Source: Lutibacter flavus
GTDB taxonomy: Bacteria > Bacteroidota > Bacteroidia > Flavobacteriales > Flavobacteriaceae
DNA length: 32,049 nt
NCBI GenBank assembly: GCA_945903795.1
Contig: CAMDPE010000010.1
Coordinates: 1-32,049 of the forward strand
Reading direction: 5' to 3'
The notes under the pieces are model-generated. The model was not told where the DNA came from, did not search any database, and was given only the letters and a program-made list of their open reading frames with translations. The translations under genes and the position numbers were made by a program. Positions 10,083 to 17,672 of the stretch are shown here, one piece after another; positions within the stretch are counted from its first letter, which is position 1; every line of letters begins with the position of its first letter.

Positions 10083-10090
10083 CAAATTTA
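10083..10090 (-). promoter_or_regulatory. possible -7 box for the FUSC gene
   Basis: The minus strand reads TAAATTTG, an exact match to the Bacteroidota -7 consensus TAnnTTTG, ending 9 bases before the ATG at 10074. I see no TTG at the expected 17-23 base distance upstream, so only half of the promoter is supported. Transcription would start very close to the start codon. Confidence 0.4.
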
Positions 10091-10172
10091 CATCGTATTT
10101 TTCACTTCATTTACTTTTTGTCTTTATATTGGCACAATTAACAATTATTTAAAGAAAGCCTAATAGCAATCA

Positions 10173-10838
10173 ATGTTTATCCATAAACATCCGTACAAAC
10201 CATATATTCCTGAAGGAGCAACCAAGCTTATTGTGGGCACCTTGCCTCCTCCCCGATTTTCAATGGGGAATTTAAAAAAGGGCGATGTTGATTTTTGTTA
10301 TGGCAGCATTGACGGTCAATTGTGGAAAATTTTAGACGAGATATTTACGTTGAACCTGCATTTTGAAACGACTGATTTGGCCATTCAACAGCGAAAAAAA
10401 TTCTTGATTGAAAATAATATGGGCATTTGTGACATTGTTGAATCATGCGAACGAAAAAAAATGGACGCTTCTGATTTGGGAATGTCAACTATCGAATTAA
10501 GAGATTTGTTGTTTTACATCAAAAAACATACTTCAGTCCAAACGCTTTTATTAACTGGCGGAAGCAGCAAAAACGGACCCGAATATCATTTAAGAAGACA
10601 ATTAAAAGAAAAAAATATTGCGCTCAAATTAATTTCTTCGGAAACGCCAAAAATTCATGAATTTGAATTTATTGAAGCTGAAACAAGCAGAAAAATAAAA
10701 GTTATTTCATTAACGGCGCCTTCCGGAAGCGCAAATCGTGCTGTTGGAAGCAATCCGCAATATCAGCTCATAAAAAAACAGCACCCTAAATTCAATACGT
10801 TTGATTTTAGGGTGCTGCAATACAAAAAGTTCTTCTAA
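10173..10838 (+). CDS. uracil-DNA glycosylase family protein
   Basis: 221 residues, no signal peptide, so cytoplasmic. The N-terminal strand KLIVGTLPPPRFS (about residues 18-30) corresponds to the first active-site loop of the uracil-DNA glycosylase superfamily, and LTAPSGSANRAVGSN near residue 180 resembles the Mug-type second motif (NPSGxxR). The middle contains ICDIVESCERKKMDASD, another recognisable part of flavobacterial homologues. Such enzymes remove uracil or mismatched bases from DNA. Exact lesion specificity cannot be read from sequence. The gene stands alone on the plus strand, divergent from the FUSC gene. Its last codons contain a long inverted repeat that serves as terminator for the opposing trp operon (separate entry); its stop codon lies one base from the stop of the convergent CDGSH gene. 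Confidence 0.72.
   Translation: MFIHKHPYKPYIPEGATKLIVGTLPPPRFSMGNLKKGDVDFCYGSIDGQLWKILDEIFTLNLHFETTDLAIQQRKKFLIENNMGICDIVESCERKKMDASDLGMSTIELRDLLFYIKKHTSVQTLLLTGGSSKNGPEYHLRRQLKEKNIALKLISSETPKIHEFEFIEAETSRKIKVISLTAPSGSANRAVGSNPQYQLIKKQHPKFNTFDFRVLQYKKFF
10772..10817 (-). terminator. intrinsic terminator of the trp-CDGSH operon, inside the glycosylase CDS
   Basis: Perfect 12-bp arms CAGCACCCTAAA (10779-10790) and TTTAGGGTGCTG (10806-10817). Inside them, after a T/T mismatch, is a further 4-bp pair TCAA/TTGA around the loop TACGT. On the minus strand the hairpin is followed at once by seven T residues (complement of 10772-10778). On the plus strand no T-run follows, so it acts on leftward transcripts only. 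It begins 23 bases after the CDGSH stop codon. Confidence 0.88.
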
Positions 10839-10839
10839 T

Positions 10840-11073
10840 TTATTTATGTGATCCGTCGCAAAACGGTCCGTTTTTGGTTTCTTTGCAAGCGCACAAGTAT
10901 TTTGTTTCTGTTTTTTCGGCAGTAAAAACAATCGGGCTCATTCCTGATCCTTTGTGTAATCCGTTGCAAAATGGCTGACTTTCAGACAAGCCGCAAGTGC
11001 ACCAGGCATATTTTTTTCCTTCTTCCAATTCAACTGCCAAAGGATTGTCTCCGGCTCTTTTAGGTAACTCCAT
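10840..11073 (-). CDS. dual CDGSH iron-sulfur domain protein
   Basis: 77 residues carrying two complete CDGSH-type 2Fe-2S sites (three Cys and one His each): C25, C27, C36, H40 in CTCGLSESQPFCNGLH, and C61, C63, C72, H76 in CACKETKNGPFCDGSH. There is no membrane anchor, so it is cytoplasmic and resembles the two-cluster Miner2-like group. Known members are redox or cluster-transfer proteins; the specific partner is not known. The gene lies 32 bases after trpA on the same strand, with no terminator between and a strong one 23 bases after it. It is therefore most likely the last gene of the trp transcript. No link to tryptophan synthesis can be read from its sequence. Confidence 0.92.
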   Translation of the reverse strand: MELPKRAGDNPLAVELEEGKKYAWCTCGLSESQPFCNGLHKGSGMSPIVFTAEKTETKYLCACKETKNGPFCDGSHK

Positions 11074-11105
11074 TTTTTTGATTTTTTTAGATTTTGTTAA
11101 AGATA

Positions 11106-11870
11106 TTAATCTCTGATGCCACTCACAAATTTATTTATGTTGGCTGTGCCATTTTCAGCCAAATATTTTACAAATGCCGATCCAATAATGGCGCCTTTTG
11201 CATATTTGGTCGCTTGTTTAAACGTTTCTGCATTTGAAATTCCAAATCCGACAATTTGAGGCGACTTTAAATTTAAATCGGCAATGCGTTTAAAATAATC
11301 ATCCTGCGTTTTTCCGAAAGCATTTTGCGAACCAGTAACACTGGCCGAACTCACCATATAAATGAATCCGTCAGAAATTTTATCGATAAACTGAATGCGT
11401 TCCAATGAGGTTTGTGGCGTTATTAAAAACACATTGATCAAACCATATTTTTCAAAAACGGCTTTATAATTGTCGTTGTATACATCAACCGGCAAATCGG
11501 GAATAATCAATCCGTCGATGCCAATTTCAGCGCATTTTTTGCAAAAATTTTCAATCCCAAACTGCATCATCGGATTGAAATAACCCATAATAATTAAGGG
11601 AATTGTGACGGTTTTACGAATATCTTTTAGCTGATTGAACAAGACTTCTGATGTCATTCCGTTGTCCAATGCTTTTGTGGAACTCGCCTGAATGGTTGGT
11701 CCGTCGGCCAACGGATCGCTAAAAGGCAAACCTATTTCAATAAAATCGACACCGCTTTTTTCCAAATTTTCAATAATTGAAACCGTGTCATTTATTTTCG
11801 GAAAACCGGCCGTAAAATAAATGGACAACAATTTTTTATTTTCCTTTAATTTTTGATTTATTCTGTTCAT
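11106..11870 (-). CDS. trpA: tryptophan synthase alpha chain
   Basis: 254 residues, full length. It cleaves indole-3-glycerol phosphate to indole and glyceraldehyde 3-phosphate, and indole is channelled to TrpB. The catalytic acid and base are visible as E45 in FIEIGLPFSDPLADGPTIQ and D56 in the same stretch. The phosphate-binding end of the barrel is represented by VGFGISNAET and GAIIGSAFVKYL. The start codon lies 3 bases after the trpB stop codon, so the two subunits are probably translated together. It is the seventh and last biosynthetic gene of the operon. The family match is unambiguous. Confidence 0.97.
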   Translation of the reverse strand: MNRINQKLKENKKLLSIYFTAGFPKINDTVSIIENLEKSGVDFIEIGLPFSDPLADGPTIQASSTKALDNGMTSEVLFNQLKDIRKTVTIPLIIMGYFNPMMQFGIENFCKKCAEIGIDGLIIPDLPVDVYNDNYKAVFEKYGLINVFLITPQTSLERIQFIDKISDGFIYMVSSASVTGSQNAFGKTQDDYFKRIADLNLKSPQIVGFGISNAETFKQATKYAKGAIIGSAFVKYLAENGTANINKFVSGIRD

Positions 11871-11873
11871 TTT

Positions 11874-13055
11874 CTACAACTTAAAATATTTAACATACGT
11901 ATCCAAATCCTTATCGCCTCTTCCCGATAAATTCAACACCACCACATCGCTTTCCTTAAATTTTTTCATATTGAAAACCGCCAATGCGTGGGCACTTTCA
12001 ATCGCCGGAATAATGCCTTCCAATTTACACAGTTCCAAACCTGCTGTCATCGCTTCTGCATCGGTAATTGATATAAATTCCGCGCGTTTTGATCTGTATA
12101 AATGTGCATGTAAAGGTCCGATTCCCGGATAATCCAATCCTGCGGAAATAGAATAAGGCTCCGTTATTTGTCCGTCCTCACTTTGCATCAACAACGTTTT
12201 ACTTCCGTGAATCACGCCTTCTTTTCCCAAAATACTGGTTGCAGCGCTTTCACCTGAATGAATTCCCAAACCGGCTGCTTCAACAGCAATTAAATTCACT
12301 TTTTCTTCATCCAAATAATGATAAAAAGCACCTGCGGCATTGCTTCCGCCACCCACACAGGCAATCACATAATCGGGATTTTCCCTGTTCTCATGCACTT
12401 TCAATTGCTTTTTAATTTCTTCTGAAATCACCGATTGAAAACGTGCCACCATATCGGGATATGGGTGCGGCCCAACGACCGAACCAATGATGTAATGTGT
12501 GTTTACCGGATTGTTGATCCAATCGCGGATTGCTTCATTTGTGGCGTCTTTTAGCGTTCTGCTGCCCGACAATGCCGGCACCACTTTAGCGCCCAACATT
12601 TTCATTCGGGCCACATTTGGCGCTTGACGCGCTATGTCAATTTCACCCATATATACCACGCATTCAATGCCCATCAACGCGCAAACCGTAGCGGTTGCAA
12701 CACCGTGCTGCCCTGCGCCAGTTTCGGCTATCACTCTGGTTTTCCCCAACTTTTTCGCCACCAATATTTGTCCGATGGTGTTGTTTATCTTATGGGCGCC
12801 GGTATGACACAAATCTTCTCGTTTTAAGTAAATTTTTGTCTGGTACTTTTCCGAAAGTCTTTTTGCAAAATACAGCGGCGTTGGCCTGCCTACATATTCC
12901 TTCAGCAATTCCTGAAATTCTTTCTGAAAAGAAGGCTCTTGCATAATTTTCAAATAATTATCCTCTAATTCTTTCACATTCGGATACAGCATTTCGGGGA
13001 TAAAAGCCCCGCCAAATTCCCCGTAATAACCTTTCTTGTCTACAAAATAACTCAT
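11874..13055 (-). CDS. trpB: tryptophan synthase beta chain
   Basis: 393 residues, normal length for TrpB1. It condenses indole with serine to give tryptophan using pyridoxal phosphate. The PLP lysine is K89 in [13 protein letters not shown]; the phosphate-binding glycine loop is [12 protein letters not shown]; the conserved [10 protein letters not shown] and LSGRGDKD segments are present. It forms the alpha2-beta2 complex with TrpA. Its ATG overlaps the trpF stop codon in an ATGA arrangement (4 bases shared), typical of coupled translation. It carries the N-terminal [15 protein letters not shown] of the TrpB1 type that partners TrpA. Confidence 0.97.
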   Translation of the reverse strand: MSYFVDKKGYYGEFGGAFIPEMLYPNVKELEDNYLKIMQEPSFQKEFQELLKEYVGRPTPLYFAKRLSEKYQTKIYLKREDLCHTGAHKINNTIGQILVAKKLGKTRVIAETGAGQHGVATATVCALMGIECVVYMGEIDIARQAPNVARMKMLGAKVVPALSGSRTLKDATNEAIRDWINNPVNTHYIIGSVVGPHPYPDMVARFQSVISEEIKKQLKVHENRENPDYVIACVGGGSNAAGAFYHYLDEEKVNLIAVEAAGLGIHSGESAATSILGKEGVIHGSKTLLMQSEDGQITEPYSISAGLDYPGIGPLHAHLYRSKRAEFISITDAEAMTAGLELCKLEGIIPAIESAHALAVFNMKKFKESDVVVLNLSGRGDKDLDTYVKYFKL

Positions 13056-13660
13056 ACTAATAAGCTTTTAAATTCTTTAATTTCTTTGATATTTTTCAAC
13101 CCGGGTTCCAATTCAAATCCGCTGTTGATGTCGATTCCCAAAAATGCGGGATGCTTCATTTTCTTAATTTCTGCCGAATCATTTTTACTGATGCCACCGC
13201 TCAATAAAAAAGGTGTTTTGCCTGTATAATTTTGAAGCAACTCCCAATTGAATTTGATGCCATTTCCTCCGTAATTGTTCCCTTTTGTGTCGAATAAAAA
13301 AAGAGAAACACACTTTTCAAAAGGTTTTATTGCTGAAAAATCAAAATTTTCATCGACAGAAAATGCCTTGATGATTTTTATGTTTTTTGCTACTAGTTTT
13401 TCGCAATATTCCGAAGTTTCATTGCCGTGCAATTGAACAAAATCCAATGTGTGTTTGTTTGTTTTTTCAATAATTTCTTCGATGGTTTCATTTACAAAAA
13501 CGCCCACTTTTTTTATGGTTGAAGGAATTTCAATTTGCGGAAAATCAGCCACATAGCGTTTTGATTGCCCGTAAAATATAAATCCGATATAATCCGGTTT
13601 CAAAGCCAATAAGCCTGAAATATTTTCTTTGTCCTGCATACCGCAAACTTTAATCTTCAT
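13052..13660 (-). CDS. trpF: phosphoribosylanthranilate isomerase
   Basis: 202 residues, a single TIM barrel. It converts phosphoribosylanthranilate to CdRP by an Amadori rearrangement. The general base Cys is in IKVCGM (C7) and the general acid Asp is in GIDINSGFE near residue 175; DFVQLHGNE and FLLSGGI are conserved barrel-loop motifs. It is a stand-alone enzyme, not fused to TrpC as in Escherichia coli. It starts 1 base after the trpC stop and overlaps trpB by 4 bases. Confidence 0.95.
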   Translation of the reverse strand: MKIKVCGMQDKENISGLLALKPDYIGFIFYGQSKRYVADFPQIEIPSTIKKVGVFVNETIEEIIEKTNKHTLDFVQLHGNETSEYCEKLVAKNIKIIKAFSVDENFDFSAIKPFEKCVSLFLFDTKGNNYGGNGIKFNWELLQNYTGKTPFLLSGGISKNDSAEIKKMKHPAFLGIDINSGFELEPGLKNIKEIKEFKSLLV

Positions 13661-13661
13661 A

Positions 13662-14447
13662 TTACCTGATTTGAGAAATAAATTCCAAACACGCCAATCC
13701 TGGATCTTCCGTTTTCATAAAAGTTTCGCCAATTAAAAACCCTTGAAACCCGCATTCTTTAAGTCCGGTTATAATTCTTGGGTCGCTGATGCCACTTTCA
13801 GAAACTTTGATGCAATTCTCCGGAATGTTTTTTATCAATGCAATAGAATGCTCTAAATCCACTTCAAAAGTTTTAAGATTCCGATTGTTGATGCCAATGA
13901 TTTTATGGTTCAAGTCAATTTTATCCAATTCTTCCTGGTTATGCACTTCATACAACACTTCCATCCCCAAATCTTCGGCCAACTTGCCGTAATTTATCAA
14001 TTCCTCTTTTGTCAAACAGGCCGCAATCAGCAAAATAGCATCTGCGCCAATCGCTTTTGCTTCCACAATTTGAAATCCGTCCACAATAAAATCCTTTCTT
14101 AAAATCGGAATGGTTTCATTTACGGCACGTGCCTGAATTAAATCGACAATGCTTCCACCGAAAAATTCCGTTTCGGTCAAAATAGATTGTGCGGCAACAT
14201 TGGCATCCAAATAACCTTGAGTTACCTCACCAATCGACACTTTATCGTTGATAATTCCTTTTGAAGGCGATTTTCTTTTGAACTCGGCAATAATTCCTGT
14301 TGAATTTACAGCGGTCAGCGCTTTTTTCAAAGAAATTGGCGTGCGGTTAAAATTTGGGCTTTTCACCAATTTTTCCAAGGAAACTTCACGCATCAATTTG
14401 GCGACTTCCAGCTTTTTATGGGCGATTATTTTATCTAATATGTTCAT
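13662..14447 (-). CDS. trpC: indole-3-glycerol phosphate synthase
   Basis: 261 residues. It closes the indole ring of CdRP. The catalytic lysine region IIAEFKRKSPSKGII, the second lysine in ILRKDFIVDGFQI, the asparagine in GINNRNLKTF and the SESGI phosphate loop are all present. The N-terminal helix LDKIIAHKKLEVAKL is the usual cap of this family. It is a separate protein here, with trpF directly following after 1 base and trpD 35 bases before it. Confidence 0.96.
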   Translation of the reverse strand: MNILDKIIAHKKLEVAKLMREVSLEKLVKSPNFNRTPISLKKALTAVNSTGIIAEFKRKSPSKGIINDKVSIGEVTQGYLDANVAAQSILTETEFFGGSIVDLIQARAVNETIPILRKDFIVDGFQIVEAKAIGADAILLIAACLTKEELINYGKLAEDLGMEVLYEVHNQEELDKIDLNHKIIGINNRNLKTFEVDLEHSIALIKNIPENCIKVSESGISDPRIITGLKECGFQGFLIGETFMKTEDPGLACLEFISQIR

Positions 14448-14482
14448 TTCTTATTAAAATTAAATGATTGAAAAAGTGAAGA

Positions 14483-15472
14483 TTAAAAGTTAACTAATTT
14501 TTGCAAACTTTCTTTTGCCTTCAATCCGAACAAGGAATCTTTGGCTTCTTCAAATGCCGTTTCAAACGATTTGTTGTTGTCAATTATTTTTAATGCGAAT
14601 GCGGCATTTGCCAACACTGCATTATTTTGGGCATCGGTTCCTTCGCCGTTTAAGATGGAACTGAAAATTTCGGCGGCTTCTTTCACCGTATTTCCTCCGA
14701 AGATATCGGACTGGTTTAATCTTTTCAATCCCAATTCTTCGGGCGTGATCAGTTGTTCATTTTCTTTGGTAAATAATTTGAATCCGCTTGTCAACGCAAT
14801 TTCGTCATAGCCGTCCAAACTGTAAACGATGCCGTAATTTGTGCTTGTTTTTTGCAGCAAATAATTGTAAATTCTCGCCACTTCCAGGTTGAAAACACCC
14901 ACCATCTGATTTTGTGGCCGACTCGGATTTACCAGTGGCCCCAACATATTGAAAAATGTTTTCACGCCCAGCTCTTTTCTCACCGGACCAACAGCTTTCA
15001 TCGCCGGATGAAATAAAGGCGCATGCAAAAAACAAATATTGGCACGCTCCATCTGGCGTTTTAAAATAGCTTCATCATTGGTAAATTTATAACCCAGAAA
15101 CTCGAGCATATTTGAGGAACCGCTAACGGAAGAAACACCATAATTTCCGTGCTTGGCCACTTTATTTCCGGTGCCGGCAACAATAAATGAAGTTAAGGTT
15201 GAAATGTTAAATGTGTTTTTACCGTCGCCGCCCGTTCCGCATAAATCGATCGTGTTAAATTCCGATAAATCAACTTTTACCGCCAAATCCAGCAACGCTT
15301 CCTGAAAACCGGAAAGTTCTTCCACAGATATCGGCCGCATCATAAAAACGGTCAAAAATGACGCCATTTGCGAAGCGTTGTAGCTGTTGTTCGCAATTTG
15401 CACAAGCACTTCGCTTGCTTCGGCTTTTGTTAAATATTGCTGTTCAATTAATTTACTTAATATCGTTTTCAT
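14483..15472 (-). CDS. trpD: anthranilate phosphoribosyltransferase
   Basis: 329 residues from the chosen start. It joins anthranilate to PRPP. The PRPP and anthranilate loop CGTGGDGKNTFNIST is near residue 76, and KHGNYGVSS and HPAMKAVGPVRKELG are further signatures. The frame is open 28 codons upstream (to 15556), but that extension would lie inside trpG and has no similarity to TrpD. The ATG at 15472 gives the normal N-terminus MKTILSKLIEQQYLTKAEA and overlaps the trpG stop as ATGA, so it is preferred. Confidence 0.95.
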   Translation of the reverse strand: MKTILSKLIEQQYLTKAEASEVLVQIANNSYNASQMASFLTVFMMRPISVEELSGFQEALLDLAVKVDLSEFNTIDLCGTGGDGKNTFNISTLTSFIVAGTGNKVAKHGNYGVSSVSGSSNMLEFLGYKFTNDEAILKRQMERANICFLHAPLFHPAMKAVGPVRKELGVKTFFNMLGPLVNPSRPQNQMVGVFNLEVARIYNYLLQKTSTNYGIVYSLDGYDEIALTSGFKLFTKENEQLITPEELGLKRLNQSDIFGGNTVKEAAEIFSSILNGEGTDAQNNAVLANAAFALKIIDNNKSFETAFEEAKDSLFGLKAKESLQKLVNF

Positions 15473-16047
15473 ATTGCGTTTGCTTCTATAAAATTTCTGA
15501 CAATTTGTTCGCCAATAGGTGTTAAAATAGATTCTGGATGGTATTGAACCGCACAAATATTGTACTTTTTATGTTGCAATGACATCACCGATCCAAATTC
15601 ATCAACCGCGGTAATTTCCAATTCTTCGGGAAAATCACATAAGGAAGCAATCCAGGAATGATAACGCGCCGCTTCAAATTCCGCAGGAATATTTTTGTAA
15701 ATAACGGCATCCGGACTTTTAACTTTCATGGTGGTGGCAACGCCGTGAAATACATTTTCCAAATTCTCCAGCGAACCTCCAAATACTTCAGTGATGGCCT
15801 GCAAACCCAAACAAACGCCAAAAATTGGTTTTGTTGCGGCGTAGGTTTTAATCACTTCTTTTAAAATTCCGGCCTCATCGGGAATTCCGGGTCCGGGAGA
15901 AAGCATGATGATATCGTATTTTCCAACTGCTTCAACCGTAATTTCGTCATTTCTAAAAACCGTAGGATATTCGCCCGTAATTTTCTCGACCAAGTGTACC
16001 AAATTGTAGGTAAATGAATCGTAATTATCTATAATTATAATTTTCAT
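15469..16047 (-). CDS. trpG: anthranilate synthase component II (glutamine amidotransferase)
   Basis: 192 residues, class I amidotransferase. It supplies ammonia from glutamine to TrpE. The triad is visible: C79 in FGVCLGLQAI, H170 and E172 in QYHPESIL; the oxyanion-hole segment is LSPGPGIPDE. The IDNYDSFTYNLVH start is characteristic. It is located 3 bases after trpE and overlaps trpD by 4 bases. Such proteins may also serve folate synthesis as PabA; no separate pabA is visible in this window, so dual use cannot be judged. Confidence 0.95.
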   Translation of the reverse strand: MKIIIIDNYDSFTYNLVHLVEKITGEYPTVFRNDEITVEAVGKYDIIMLSPGPGIPDEAGILKEVIKTYAATKPIFGVCLGLQAITEVFGGSLENLENVFHGVATTMKVKSPDAVIYKNIPAEFEAARYHSWIASLCDFPEELEITAVDEFGSVMSLQHKKYNICAVQYHPESILTPIGEQIVRNFIEANAI

Positions 16048-16050
16048 GAT

Positions 16051-17442
16051 TTATATTTTTTCTGCCAAAATAACCGCCTTTTTTAGCGCAGCTAATTTGT
16101 TATTTACTTCCTGTAATTCTCCTTCTTCGGTTGAATTGATCACAATTCCAGCGCCTGCCTGATAAAACAAGGTGTTGTTTTTACTCACAAAAGAACGAAT
16201 GGCAATGGCCAAATTCACCGTATTGTTTAAACCTATAAATCCGACAGCGCCGCCGTAAAATCCGCGGGTCTGGTTTTCATACGTATCAATTAATTCCATC
16301 GCTTTAAACTTTGGCGCGCCGCTTAACGTTCCTGCAGGAAAAGTGTCACCCACAATTTCAATGGCTTTCCCAATAGGTTTTCCCTGAACGGTTGACACCA
16401 AATGAATCACGTGGCTAAAATATTGCACTTCTTTAAACACTTCAACGCTTACGTTGCTCGCGTGTTTGCTTAAATCATTTCTCGCCAAATCAACCAACAT
16501 CACATGTTCGGCATTTTCCTTTTTGTCTTTCGATAATTTTTCACCCAGCAAAATATCCTGCGCCATAATTCCAGTGCGTTTAAACGTTCCTGCAATCGGG
16601 TTGATGATGGCTTTTTCTTCATCAACTTTAATTTGCGCTTCTGGTGAAGAACCCATCAATTTAAAACTTCCATAATCAAAATAAAACAAATACGGCGACG
16701 GATTTATGGAACGCAAAGCACGGTAAACATTAAATTCATCACCTTTAAAAGATTGCTGAAACTGACGCGACAACACCAATTGAAAAACATCGCCGCGTTT
16801 GCAATGCTCTTTTGCTTTTACCACATAATTTTTAAAATCTTCATCGGTACAATTGGAAGATTCTTCGCCAGCGGTCTCAAAATTGTACAATCCGTAAGTG
16901 CGCGCGTTAATCAACGTTTCAATTTCGTGAATTCTTGACACTTCGCCTTCGGCAATATTTTCAATCAAAATAAGCTCGTTGTTAAAATGGTTGATGGCGA
17001 TGATAAATTTGAAAAAGCTAAACTGAAAATCGGGAATTTCAGAAGCCGCTTTCTTTGCATTTAGTTTGATGGTTTCAAAATACTGAATCGAATTGTAAGA
17101 AATATAGCCGTAAAATCCGTTAAAACCTTTTATGGCAGCATCGCAATCCACTTTTACTGTGTTGGTGTAGCTTTCAAAAATCGGATAGAAATCGCGATTT
17201 ATTTCTTTACGGTCAAGTTCCATATTTTTATAATGGTAGGTGAACACATTATTATCAGCTTTTAAGGTCACAATCGGCTCGGCGCAAATAAAAGTGAAAC
17301 TTTCCTCTTTACTGTGATAATCGGAGCTTTCCAGCAGCAAACTGTTGGCGTATTTGTCCCTAATTTTCGAATACATTCCAACTGGCGTAATCGTGTCGGC
17401 CAACAGCGTTTTTGAAATTGTCTTAAATTTTAATTCTTTCAT
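16051..17442 (-). CDS. trpE: anthranilate synthase component I
   Basis: 463 residues. It turns chorismate into anthranilate with ammonia from TrpG. The chorismate-binding core is intact: FQLVLSRQF, PSPYLFYFDYG, GSSPEAQIKV, PIAGTFKRTG, HVMLVDLARND, HLVSTVQGK and the loop GTLSGAPKFKAMELI. The LLLESSD segment near residue 36 matches the region that binds tryptophan for feedback inhibition in known TrpE proteins, so end-product inhibition is likely. It is the first structural gene; its ATG lies 23 bases after the attenuator terminator. Confidence 0.96.
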   Translation of the reverse strand: MKELKFKTISKTLLADTITPVGMYSKIRDKYANSLLLESSDYHSKEESFTFICAEPIVTLKADNNVFTYHYKNMELDRKEINRDFYPIFESYTNTVKVDCDAAIKGFNGFYGYISYNSIQYFETIKLNAKKAASEIPDFQFSFFKFIIAINHFNNELILIENIAEGEVSRIHEIETLINARTYGLYNFETAGEESSNCTDEDFKNYVVKAKEHCKRGDVFQLVLSRQFQQSFKGDEFNVYRALRSINPSPYLFYFDYGSFKLMGSSPEAQIKVDEEKAIINPIAGTFKRTGIMAQDILLGEKLSKDKKENAEHVMLVDLARNDLSKHASNVSVEVFKEVQYFSHVIHLVSTVQGKPIGKAIEIVGDTFPAGTLSGAPKFKAMELIDTYENQTRGFYGGAVGFIGLNNTVNLAIAIRSFVSKNNTLFYQAGAGIVINSTEEGELQEVNNKLAALKKAVILAEKI

Positions 17443-17465
17443 TAGACATTAGATTGTTTTGAAAT

Positions 17466-17497
17466 AAAAAAGGACTTACCGCGAGATAAGTCCTTTT
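17466..17497 (-). terminator. trp attenuator (intrinsic terminator in the leader)
   Basis: On the minus strand an 11-bp perfect stem (AAAAGGACTTA / TAAGTCCTTTT; arms 17487-17497 and 17468-17478) with the 8-base loop TCTCGCGG is followed by a T-run (six T in total, 17466-17471). It sits 40 bases after the stop of a Trp-rich leader peptide and 23 bases before trpE. The loop sequence CTCGC (17481-17485) is complementary to GCGAG (17533-17537) just after the leader stop, a possible antiterminator pairing. GCGAG can itself pair with the leader region 17546-17551 as an alternative. Confidence 0.85.
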
Positions 17498-17537
17498 GTT
17501 ATATATTTTAAATAGAAATATAATAGTTTCGGCTCGC

Positions 17538-17591
17538 TTATAAATTAAGAGAGTTCCACCACCAATTAGTATTTGTATTTTTCAGAATCAT
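17538..17591 (-). CDS. trpL: trp leader peptide with three consecutive Trp codons
   Basis: A 17-codon frame reading MILKNTNTNWWWNSLNL, then TAA. The three tandem TGG codons (17556-17564) are the hallmark of a leader peptide that senses charged tRNA-Trp. It sits between a consensus promoter and an intrinsic terminator ahead of trpE. By analogy with the E. coli mechanism, ribosome stalling at the Trp codons would prevent formation of the terminator, while fast translation would allow it. No Shine-Dalgarno sequence is seen, which is normal for this phylum. Too short for automatic gene callers. Assignment rests on position, length and codon content. Confidence 0.85.
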   Translation of the reverse strand: MILKNTNTNWWWNSLNL

Positions 17592-17596
17592 TGCTG

Positions 17597-17626
17597 CAAA
17601 TTTAGCATAGATTTTTAAATACGCAA
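17597..17626 (-). promoter_or_regulatory. trp operon promoter (TTG-N19-TAAATTTG)
   Basis: The minus strand has TTG (17624-17626), 19 bases, then TAAATTTG (17597-17604), matching the Bacteroidota consensus TTG-N17-23-TAnnTTTG exactly. Transcription would start at about 17590-17593, practically at the leader peptide ATG (17591), so the leader would be almost leaderless. A second exact -7 box, TAAATTTG at 17636-17643, lies 39 bases further upstream without a good TTG. It could provide a start with a 5' UTR of about 40 bases. Confidence 0.7.
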
Positions 17627-17655
17627 ATTAAATGTCAAATTTATTTTGCGTATTT
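17617..17655. promoter_or_regulatory. 39-bp near-perfect palindrome between divergent trp and GIN genes
   Basis: The arms 17617-17633 and 17639-17655 pair at 16 of 17 positions (outer 11 bp AAATACGCAAA / TTTGCGTATTT, one T/T mismatch, inner TAAAT / ATTTA) around the 5-base centre GTCAA. It covers the -33 element and the upstream -7 box of the trp promoters and the possible -7 box of the divergent GIN gene (TATTTTTG, 17651-17658). Position and symmetry suggest a regulator binding site; the regulator is unknown. Confidence 0.5.
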
Positions 17656-17672
17656 TTGTTAAAAACTATTCA

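Noticed and set aside
12624-12946. Two overlapping plus-strand frames opposite trpB
   Set aside because: They are antisense to conserved trpB codons and have no start context or homology.
15473-15556. Upstream extension of trpD by 28 codons
   Set aside because: The extension lies inside trpG in another frame and does not resemble TrpD; the ATG at 15472 with ATGA overlap fits the family N-terminus.
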